DNA from: Halonotius aquaticus
GTDB taxonomy: Archaea; Halobacteriota; Halobacteria; Halobacteriales; Haloferacaceae
NCBI RefSeq assembly: GCF_003605575.1
Contig: NZ_QKNY01000012.1
Location: 17,900-81,899, forward strand
Reading direction: 5' to 3'
DNA: 64,000 bases
Shown here: positions 26,569 to 35,300 of the stretch, piece after piece
Layout of the letters: every line of letters starts with the position of its first letter
Numbering within the stretch: the first letter of the stretch is position 1
The notes under the pieces: generated by a model
What the model was told of the DNA's origin: nothing
The model's database searches: none
The model's input: only the letters and a program-made list of their open reading frames with translations
Program-made: the position numbers and the translations under genes

Positions 26569-26893
26569 TAGGTACCTCCGGCAGCGTTGCTTGTTGATTG
26601 TCGTACACCAGACCGTATATTAGTTCCCCATTCGTAGTGAAAGTGGAATTACGGTGTATAGTGGTCGATCATAGAATTCTACTCTGATCTCATTCAAATT
26701 CTTCTTTGTTGGTGGGGTTGATGTTCGATTTCCTGAAACATACGAGACAATTCAGAGTTGCATACCGACATCCGCGGCGATATGAGATTAGCCAACGATT
26801 GGGGGACCGTCGTAAATCGAGGCAGGCCAGAGACGACAGTTTGGGTAATATTGTACAGACAGTTTAAGTGCGCAGATTCTAATTGTTCTTAAG
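26569..26893. promoter_or_regulatory. Divergent promoter region between the two defence-like operons
   Basis: The 325 bases separate two divergent operons and contain no gene. TTTAAG at 26863-26868 sits about 28 bases before the ATG at 26894, where a haloarchaeal TATA box for a leaderless transcript is expected. The minus-strand gene has a GGAGGT at 26574-26579. A shared central region (26600-26850) could hold common operators, but no clear palindrome is visible. Confidence 0.45.
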
Positions 26894-28621
26894 ATGCCGG
26901 ACGGCGATGATATTCATTCGGTCCACAGGATCGCCGGGGAATTTCAGAGGAGTACATATTCTATTTTCGAGGACAGTCGCGAGAAAGACATCGCACTATG
27001 GCAGCCAGGGACCGTCGTCGAAGATATTCAATCACTCCCCAGCCCGAGAGAGGCGAAACAGAGGGCAGAGTCGTTCCTGAGTCTGGCGAATAGCTGCGAC
27101 CTCGCGGTTGCTCCCGAGTGGAGTTACAGTGTGGATTGGGTGAGGGATCACAACGAACTGTTCGCCAACGAGAGCCCGTTATTTGTCCTGGGCTGCCGTC
27201 CAGTAGAAATCGAAGAGATCCGGGAGACACTCGAAAACCTAAACGAAGACTTCCGCGTGATTGGAGAGGACCTACCGGACGAACCCGGCAAAGAGTTCGT
27301 CACCCCGACTATAATCCCGCTGCGTGCCGATGCGCTTGATGGTGTCGACGATCCGATAATCGTAATCCAGTACAAGACATACCCGATGAGCGAAGGGGCC
27401 AACCCTAACGAGGCCGACAACCTCGCATTAGGCAGCCGGATACATCACTTCGGTCCGTCGAGCGGTCCTGGAATCGTCGTCTGGACTTGTTCAGACCTAC
27501 TGAATGAGGACCTTCGGGATCAAGTAATCACTTACGCACAGAGAGGCAACATCGTTGTACATCCACAGTGTAACCCGGAGCCGTTTCACCCCGAGTGGAC
27601 CGACTTCCGCTCGCGTATATTCAATAACAGGAATGACGTAACGTACGTTTGTGCCAACTGGGGAAACGTCCCAGGTGTCGACGAGGACGAAGTACAGTGG
27701 GGGTATTCAGGTGTATATCAGAAGGCGCAAAAGTGGTCGTCACTCGTAAACTACGACAGAACATACAACAACGCAGGTTTGCACGGAGCGAGCTTGTCTA
27801 ACCACGCTGAATACGTCTGGACGCTGGTGGACGACGGGGTGAGTAAACTGCGTGTACGACGAGAAGGGAACAGCTCCGCTCCAGCTCAGGCACGCCGACC
27901 AGAACCACAGATACTGAGTACATCCACCTGGGGCGGATCCGCGTATGACGAACCTCCGGGAAGGATAGACGAGTGCGGGTGTGAGGTCTGCGACAACTGC
28001 GACTGTCAGGAGTGCTCAAACTGCAGTCGATTGGAACGGCAGAGACAACTTCCCGACACGCCACGTGACGCGGAGCTAGTCACTGCGGTCACACTTTGGC
28101 GCCTCGAGGTAGACGAGATGGACGGTCTCGATACGAGGTGGGACGTGCCGCTGGCGGCACTCAAGAATCTCCAAGGGAACGGAGATGAGGAACTGGGGCA
28201 CTCGTTCGCGGTTCACGAACACCGCCGTGGTAACAGTGTGGAAAAGAATTCGAGACGACTCCTAGAGACATTCCAAGCGGCCAGCGAGGGGTATGGTCGT
28301 TCCGTTGACCCAGCGGGCCGATGTGGACCATTAGATATCCCGATTAATGCCACCGACAATGGTGAACGTGGCGTCGATATTTCGCTTTCGCGGCTTGACG
28401 ATCCGACGGCTGGGACACGTCGACAACGCCTCACTGACATCGCCAAGTTGTGGATCCATCAGGAACAGAGGAATTTTAAACCGCTTGTCTTGATGGTATC
28501 GGCTGCTGAGACTCAATTGGAAGGAATAGACGGACTAGAGGACGTGACAAATGGCAAGGTTGAACCAGAAGACATCACCGCGAGTGGTTCGCAAGTCAAA
28601 TTTGTAGAGGTGAACCGATGA
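26894..28621 (+). CDS. Nitrilase-superfamily protein with Cys-rich cluster
   Basis: A 575-residue protein. Residues 1-310 fit a carbon-nitrogen hydrolase: Glu75 in VAPEWSYS, Lys161 in IVIQYKTYPM and Cys199 in VVWTCSDLLNEDLRD correspond to the Glu-Lys-Cys triad, and DFRSRIFNNRNDVTYVCANWG matches the following family motif. Residues 361-377 hold seven cysteines (CGCEVCDNCDCQECSNC), probably binding zinc or an Fe-S cluster. The last 200 residues are unrecognised. Family members hydrolyse amide or nitrile bonds through a thioester. The gene ends in ATGA overlap with the SMC-like ATPase, so the two likely act as one unit, with this protein the effector or signalling enzyme. ATG 26894 with a TATA box 28 bases upstream supports the start. 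Confidence 0.75.
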   Translation: MPDGDDIHSVHRIAGEFQRSTYSIFEDSREKDIALWQPGTVVEDIQSLPSPREAKQRAESFLSLANSCDLAVAPEWSYSVDWVRDHNELFANESPLFVLGCRPVEIEEIRETLENLNEDFRVIGEDLPDEPGKEFVTPTIIPLRADALDGVDDPIIVIQYKTYPMSEGANPNEADNLALGSRIHHFGPSSGPGIVVWTCSDLLNEDLRDQVITYAQRGNIVVHPQCNPEPFHPEWTDFRSRIFNNRNDVTYVCANWGNVPGVDEDEVQWGYSGVYQKAQKWSSLVNYDRTYNNAGLHGASLSNHAEYVWTLVDDGVSKLRVRREGNSSAPAQARRPEPQILSTSTWGGSAYDEPPGRIDECGCEVCDNCDCQECSNCSRLERQRQLPDTPRDAELVTAVTLWRLEVDEMDGLDTRWDVPLAALKNLQGNGDEELGHSFAVHEHRRGNSVEKNSRRLLETFQAASEGYGRSVDPAGRCGPLDIPINATDNGERGVDISLSRLDDPTAGTRRQRLTDIAKLWIHQEQRNFKPLVLMVSAAETQLEGIDGLEDVTNGKVEPEDITASGSQVKFVEVNR

Positions 28622-31599
28622 CCGATATCCCCACAGAGCTGGAAGAGGCTGGAGAGGTAACTACAGTCCAACCGAGGGAAGACAGTGCTGACGAGCCGGA
28701 AGGTATAGAGAGCGCGGGTCCGCTGTATCGAATAGAACGGACTCGGGAACAAGGGTTCGATGACGAGGTGTTGTTCGTGCGACTGCTGGGTGATAACGAT
28801 CACGACTGGGAGACGCTACTGGAGATAGACACACGACAGCTTGAATTGGAGTTCTACGACGACGATACGCCGAACCAATGGAACATTCAGCTTTTCTGGG
28901 TCTACGAGGACGAGAGTAAGCCTGACACCGAGTTTCGCCGCGAATTTGAGAGAAAGACGAAATTCGCCATCCGACGGTGTGTCCCCTGCGAGTCGCTAGA
29001 GGAGTTCCTCCGGCCGCTGGAGCACAGCCGTAGGGCACTATCCGAGGTGAACGACGAATTCGGGCGCCATGCACTCATCCAGCGGGTGACCGGCAACAGT
29101 CTGGGGTTCTTGTTCGATCAGAAGACCAGTATTGACCAGAAGTTCGAACGACTGTTAGAAATTGATATCGATGATGTCGGAGACGTTCACGTCCAGTCGG
29201 CGTCACCGACGACCAACGACCGTCCATCGGCAGTCAACACTGTCGAACTGGGAGACTTCCGAAAAGACGCGTCCAGACGGGAGCTTGAGGCGTCGCAATT
29301 CACACTCCTATACGGCCGTAATGGGAGCGGGAAGACGAGCATACTCGACGGGATCACGATGGGGCTCGTCGGTCAGACCCGACGTGACGACGAGCGTGTC
29401 GACTCCTACGACGGGCTGAGTGTCACGCTAGAGGGTGATGACGAACCGCTTCCTACGGATTCGAAGTCAATCAATAATAGAATCGCCGACTGGTTCGGGT
29501 TCCGGCCGCAAGGGCCAGCGAGACGGCACGTCGAGTTCTACCGGGTCAACTATCACGAGGCCGGCGAGACGACGCGACTGCTCGAACCGTCGACAGACTT
29601 GGAGATCGAGCGAGTATTTAGGAACTTCCTCTACGGCGAAGATCTCGCGTATGCCACGAAAGAGAAGGACAAGCTTCTGGACCTGCTCGACGGGAAAATC
29701 GAGGATGCGGAAGAGGATATCGAAGAGGTCGAAGCGGAACGAGACAAACTCCAAGACCGGCGAAACGAGGTGAAAAAAGCACTCTCGACGCTCGGAAGCG
29801 CCCGACGCGACCTTTCGTCGGCAGCGTCTGCGCTCGTGGAGAACGAAGGCGAACATGAAGATGAGGTGCCGCCAAGTGATCGGATCTCTCGGTGGCGAGA
29901 CTGGATGCGACGGTTCGAACAGCTTGAGAGAGCACTTGACGCTACGGTGTCAGATCTGGCCTGGGAGACTACCCGCGACCTACGGTCGAGACTGAACGAC
30001 GAGGTGGACCTTCTCAATCAGCAAAGGAAGGATCTCAACAATATCCGGGATCTGAAAGACGAGCGTCGACGGGTGGTCAAGGTCGCGAAACAAGCTGAGT
30101 CCGAGAACACCGCAGAACTGCCGTTTTCGACGTTCTTCACTGGACTCCTCTTCGTTGCTAATGGAATCAGCTGCGAGGATATACGGCGACTCGTCCGGGG
30201 AATCGAAGAGACGGATCTCAAAATTAACCAGGTCGAGTCTATACAGTCCGCCGAGCCGTGGTATGCGATTTTCGAGTCGGCACTACGTGAACAGCACGAA
30301 GATTTGGAGAAAACCCGCGACCGACTAGTAGAGCTCGGTGATCTTGAGGAACGTCGGAGAGAACTCCGTGAGCAGATCCGTACGGATACGGAGGAGTACC
30401 TCGAGATCACCGACGATGAAGACATTCAACACTGCCCAGCCTGTTACGTCGAACAGTCTGCCGAGGACATCCGGACACGCGAAGAGCCCGAACACACACA
30501 CGACGCGGGCGGTGTTCCGGAGAGCCTTATTGAGTCGCTGGAGAACGTTGAGCAGGCGCTAGAGGTAGTCGAGAGTGGCAATCTGGCGGCCATTGACGAC
30601 GACATCCGTCGGTACAGGAACCAACTGTGTGGCCTCGACGACGTCCCGCGGCTGTTCGGTTTCGTTGCGGACGGTAAAGAGGGGGCTCTGTCTCCCAAGA
30701 CGACTCCTGAGACGGTGGAGGCCATTGCTAGGCTAACACAGGACCAGACGGTCTACAACCGTTCGACTGATGCGGTACTATCAAGCGTAATAGATCAGAT
30801 CGAAAGCGGCATCGCAGAGCAAACTTCGGAGATGCGTGACTTCGATCCCGGTACAGAGATACAGCGACAGATCGACGACTGTGAGGATCGACTGTCGGCC
30901 GTTCAGCAGGGACTTGACGTCCTAGAAAATCAATGGCCGGAAGAACTGCTCGATGCCAGCCCCGCGGTCAAGTCTGACCTTCGGACGATTGAGTTTGCAG
31001 TCGAAGAGGCGGCAGAAGCGGCCGAATCAAAGCCAGCCTCGAAGCTATCAGACGAAATTGACACAAAGGCAGAGAAGATTGACCGTTTGAAAGATCGTAT
31101 TGAACAATTGGAGGTGGCGCGAAAGCACCTCGGGGAAACGTTCGTGGGAGTTGAAGAGAGTCTCGACAAGGTGCTCGGAGAGTATACCGAGATAGTCACG
31201 ATACTGTTCAAAGTATTCCAGCGCCCCTACGACTTCAAGCGCGTCGAACTCACTAACGACAACGAAGAACTTCAGGTCGTTCGGCGAGACAGTGGGGAGG
31301 TAGTAGGAATAGATGAGATGAGTTCTGGGCAGCGGACGGCACTCGTGTTGGCTATATTTGTCACCAACAACCTCGCACACGACTCTGCGCCGCCTCTGAT
31401 GCTGCTAGACGAACCATTCGCTCACTTGGACGAGCTCAATACGCTATCGTTCTTCAATCTCGTGATTGAACTTGCGGTCCGGGGAGATCGACAGATCATA
31501 TTCGCTACCGCGAACGACAACCTCGCCTCGCTACTGGAGCGTAAGGTTGGCGAGACCGAAGCGTTCGAACGGGTCAATCTGGAGAGCCATCCGAGTTAG
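28618..31599 (+). CDS. SMC/Rad50-like ABC ATPase with zinc hook
   Basis: A 993-residue protein. An N-terminal extension of about 225 residues of unknown fold precedes the ATPase head. Then come GRNGSGKTSILDG (Walker A, near residue 235), a first coiled coil (about 350-590), a zinc-hook CPAC motif near residue 605, a second coiled coil, SSGQRTALVLAIF (ABC signature near 900) and LMLLDEPFAHLD (Walker B near 927). The hook should dimerise two copies through zinc, as in Rad50. SMC-type ATPases of defence systems such as Lamassu (LmuB) sense phage DNA structures and release a toxic effector. Here it overlaps by four bases with a nitrilase-fold gene. The long N-terminal extension is unusual, since Rad50 and SMC put the P-loop near residue 30. 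Confidence 0.85.
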   Translation: MTDIPTELEEAGEVTTVQPREDSADEPEGIESAGPLYRIERTREQGFDDEVLFVRLLGDNDHDWETLLEIDTRQLELEFYDDDTPNQWNIQLFWVYEDESKPDTEFRREFERKTKFAIRRCVPCESLEEFLRPLEHSRRALSEVNDEFGRHALIQRVTGNSLGFLFDQKTSIDQKFERLLEIDIDDVGDVHVQSASPTTNDRPSAVNTVELGDFRKDASRRELEASQFTLLYGRNGSGKTSILDGITMGLVGQTRRDDERVDSYDGLSVTLEGDDEPLPTDSKSINNRIADWFGFRPQGPARRHVEFYRVNYHEAGETTRLLEPSTDLEIERVFRNFLYGEDLAYATKEKDKLLDLLDGKIEDAEEDIEEVEAERDKLQDRRNEVKKALSTLGSARRDLSSAASALVENEGEHEDEVPPSDRISRWRDWMRRFEQLERALDATVSDLAWETTRDLRSRLNDEVDLLNQQRKDLNNIRDLKDERRRVVKVAKQAESENTAELPFSTFFTGLLFVANGISCEDIRRLVRGIEETDLKINQVESIQSAEPWYAIFESALREQHEDLEKTRDRLVELGDLEERRRELREQIRTDTEEYLEITDDEDIQHCPACYVEQSAEDIRTREEPEHTHDAGGVPESLIESLENVEQALEVVESGNLAAIDDDIRRYRNQLCGLDDVPRLFGFVADGKEGALSPKTTPETVEAIARLTQDQTVYNRSTDAVLSSVIDQIESGIAEQTSEMRDFDPGTEIQRQIDDCEDRLSAVQQGLDVLENQWPEELLDASPAVKSDLRTIEFAVEEAAEAAESKPASKLSDEIDTKAEKIDRLKDRIEQLEVARKHLGETFVGVEESLDKVLGEYTEIVTILFKVFQRPYDFKRVELTNDNEELQVVRRDSGEVVGIDEMSSGQRTALVLAIFVTNNLAHDSAPPLMLLDEPFAHLDELNTLSFFNLVIELAVRGDRQIIFATANDNLASLLERKVGETEAFERVNLESHPS

Positions 31600-32136
31600 G
31601 AATTGAGTCTATCTGATAGCCAGCAGACCGCAGAAATTCACGGAGATGTTCAACCTCCTGCTTCTCCTCAGGTGAACTCGTCCCGAGTAGTTCTTCAATC
31701 ACCTGCTCTCCATCCTCACAGAGAGTAATTGATTCATTGAAAGGAGTGTTCTCAAGTGGATCTCGTCGCTCATCAATCACTATCGGCTGCCACCCGCCCT
31801 GGTACTGGTATCGGTAGAGGGTGATAGTGCGGACGGTGTCTTCGTCGACAAAGATGCTCGTTTGCTGGCGACCGCGATCTTCACGCTGTCGAGATCCGCA
31901 GCAAAGTCCTCGAAATTGTGGAACTCAGCAGGAACCGGCCCATCGACGACGTGAGTGATGATTCCCGGCCAAGTGAACCCATAGATGCGCTCAAAGAAGC
32001 TGACACCATTATCGTCAGGAGAATCAAACACAAGGAGAAGATCGCCCAGCTGGAGTTCTGTACCGTCTACGCTGATATGCGATGAATACGGATAGGCGTC
32101 GCCGTCGTCGAGGACTTCGATATCCGGCTTCGGCAT
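31574..32136 (-). pseudogene. Frameshifted gene of unknown function
   Basis: Two adjacent open frames (32136 to 31780, and the one ending at 31574) make one sensible protein if a single base is restored in the AAA run at 31861-31863 of the minus strand. The joined product reads ...IAVAS-K-TSIFVDEDTVRTITLYRY...GGWQPIVIDERRDPLENTP and has about 187 residues; beyond the shift the first frame turns into low-quality Ser/Thr sequence. The N-terminal part has a strand pattern (ELQLGDLLLVFDSPDD) and an FTWPGIITHVV segment. I do not recognise the family. The gene may be inactive, or the change may be a sequencing error. Its 3' end overlaps the convergent SMC gene by 26 bases. Confidence 0.6.
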
Positions 32137-32171
32137 ATTGTCCGAGTCTAATTGGAGCTACAAAGAGATAG

Positions 32172-32352
32172 CTAATGGAGCACGCCAGATTTTCCCGAGC
32201 GTTCAAAGTGCATCTCTCCCACCATCCGGACCCCTCACGCCGGTTGGATCGACATCGTATCCTTCTCGACCAAGCAAGTCGACAACTAACTGTTCCAGTC
32301 TCGCACCGTCCCCGATAGCGCGGAGATTTGCTTCAAGAGCAGTATTTGGCAT
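32172..32352 (-). pseudogene. N-terminal fragment of a restriction-endonuclease-like protein
   Basis: From ATG 32352 a 49-residue open frame contains RLEQLVVDLLGREGYDVDP and then VRGPDGGRDA before a stop at 32203-32205. The GPDGGRDA element is characteristic of PD-(D/E)XK proteins related to Mrr and similar nucleases, where the Asp is the first metal ligand. Skipping one base lets the protein continue as LERSGKSGVLH to a stop at 32172-32174. The catalytic E-x-K part is missing, so this is a truncated and frameshifted nuclease remnant. It suggests that the junction between the two defence loci has been reshuffled. Confidence 0.55.
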
Positions 32353-32395
32353 CTATTGGTTCATCTGGGAGGTCCATACTTACAAAACTATCCAG

Positions 32396-35300
32396 CTACT
32401 GTGGCTGCTTTGTTGACTTCTCTCGGTTATCGAGGAATTGATCACACCACGTCGGAAGGGAATCCATCGATCCATTTTCAGCCACCGTCCCATCGCCTGC
32501 AATGCGGGTAAACATGCCGTCCCGCCCCCACGCACACACGACTGGTTCTTGGTCTTGATCGGGTCGAGTCACGATTCGCTGTTGGAGTCGCGACGTATCC
32601 TCACTCACATTCTGTAGTACTGTGAGAAGCTGTCCTAGAAGTGGATGACCTGGTGCAAGATGCTGAACCGATGGGAACTCGTCAGCACACACAGCCGAGA
32701 ACGTCACCGCCACTTCATCAGCACCAGTCGCAATAGCCTGTGCAATCGTCTGTTCCCCATCCATAGCTGGAACCTCAATCGGTGCGTCACCTATTGAGAG
32801 GCGATACGTACTATCCGCAAAGTCGAAGTCCCCGTCATCGTACTCGAAGTCAATCTCCTGAACCGAGGTGAATTCGACACCGGCCTCAGCAAGAGCCTCG
32901 TTATCGACCAACACTGACTGGAGGCTTGGTGTCTCGAACGGAGGTTGATACTCGTATTCCTCCTCGCCGACATCGACGAGATCTGGGTGACTGTATGATT
33001 GCCACGCATCAAGTTTTGCTTCGTCGACAACATCCTGAGCGACGAGGTCGTCAACGTCCTCCAGTGACTCTCCGACATCGACGCGATCGCCCTGATCGCG
33101 CTCTTCGAGTTCTTCAGAGAACTCACGATCAGCTGATTCGACTGCAGACTGGTCGTTAGCACTGTCCGCGTTCAAGGTCGCATCCCGGATCTGTTGGCTG
33201 ACGCCGGAGAGTATGGGTTGCATATCACCGACGACGTTTTCGAAGAGGCCAATCCGGTCGTCAAGGCGATCATAGATGTCCGTCTCAACCGTATCCTCGT
33301 AGCTGTAGTTGAGAATGCGAATCTCGTCAAATCGTTGGCCGATGCGGTCGATCCGACCGATACGCTGTTCAACCCTCATCGGGTTCCACGGCAGGTCGTA
33401 GTTGATGAGCGCCCCACACTCCTGGAGGTTTAGCCCCTCACTCGCGGAGTCGGTACAGACGAGGATATCGACCTGCCCATCATCGCGTGAGAATTCACGC
33501 TTCACGCGCTCTTTCCCGACATGCTCCCACGTTTCAGAATCGGGGTCGTAAAGCTCGCCCCCACGACCGGAGTACGTCGCGATTGTCGCTCCAAGAAGGT
33601 CCGCGAGACTGTCCCGGATGAAGTCCATTGTGTCCGCGTACTGCGTGAAGACAATCACCCGGTTGTGGCCAGCCCGATCCAGCTCGTCGAGGTCGTTGTA
33701 CAGCTGCTGAATCTTCGGGTCTGTATCAACCAAGTCTAAGTCGTTGACGAACGCTTCCAGAGCCTCGATTTCTTCCTCGATTAGCTGTTTCCCCTCTTCA
33801 GTCACGCTCGGGATGAGTTCAGAGAGGTCCAGGTCGTCGCTACTAGCGTCGAGTTCATCCAGAACGTCCCCGTCGTCGAGGTCTGCGTTTTGTAGCGTTT
33901 CGAGGACGACCTGCTCCGCATCACCATAGTCCCGGTCACGAGCGCGCTCCCGACCAGCAAGCACGGTCCGTTGCGCGCGGAGGGTCTCAAGCCGGTGTTT
34001 CAGGCTCTGACTGATCGCATAGACACTCGACGTGAGTCGCTGCCGGTACGTGGTCATCACGAACCCGATGGCGCGTGTTTGGGCTTCGTCAGTCTGTTGG
34101 GCTCGCTTGTAGAACTCACGGGTGTACTCGTCGATCTGGTCGTAGACCGCCCGTGCCTCCTCGGTGAGTTTGATTTTCCGTTGTTCGGGATTCCGGTTCG
34201 GAACGGTCGTGTCGAGGAGTCCGACCGCCTCGTACTTTCGGAGTGTATCCCGCGTATTCCGATGGATGAGCGCGTCGACGGGTGTGGACTCTGCTAAAAC
34301 ATCGCGGATGACTCGCCAACCGCCCGGAGAGAGTTCGTCAAGTGCGTCCTGTCGGTCGCTGCGGGACGCCATCAACCATTCGTCGGCGTCTTCAGGATAG
34401 AGGAGTCGTTTGAGTTTCGTATCCTCGCTCGCCTCAAAACGGTCGATATCGTACTCTGCCATCGCGTCGTCGACGTGGTCAAGATAGCCGTCGTAGGCGT
34501 CCCCATAGGCGCGTGCGAGCCGGCAGGCGGTCAGCACACGCTCTTTGGCAATGGCACGGTTCTGTCCGTCCTCATTAATCTCAAGCTCATCCGCAATGTG
34601 CTGGAAGACTTTTGAGGAGAATGGTCGATCCGTCGGGAGCCGGTCTTGGTGTTCCAGTCCATCGAGCGTGGCTTGCGTGTCCCAGGAAGCCTCTGCTTCG
34701 TCGGACTCTGAACCAGGATTGTTGAGAACTTCGTTGAGGGCCTGCGAAAGCCCGTCTCTAGTTTCGAAGAACTCCATGAAGGTATCCCGGTTATCCCAAC
34801 CACCCGGAAGATCCAGCAACTGCATCAGGTCATAGAGTTCGCCAGCGTGCAATTGCATCGGGGTAGCCGTCAGCAGGTAGTAGGCGTGCGTATAATCGCG
34901 AAGCTGTTCGAGAAGAGCGTAGAAATTACTGCCACGCCGGGCGTTGTGCGCCTCGTCGACGATGACGGCGTCCCACACGCCCATCCGGTCTTCCGTATCG
35001 TGGTCGCGTCCGCGGCAGCTTGCCGGGATGACGTCCCGAGACCGGTCGGATACCCGGTCTAAGGGAGCGACTTGATCCCACCGGTCGTCGAGACGGGCCG
35101 TGTGCCAGGACATAATGACGACCGTTGGCCCATCCAGCGGCGACGATGTATCGTCGTCAGTCGACTGCTGTTCGTAGAGGAACCGCCAGATAGGGCTGTC
35201 CGCCCATTCGTGCTCCCCGGTGAGGTCGAGATCTGTTACCGATGGTGGATAGTGGTCGCGGCCGCGGACGTCTCGGAATACGTGATCGCCCGCTGTGTCC

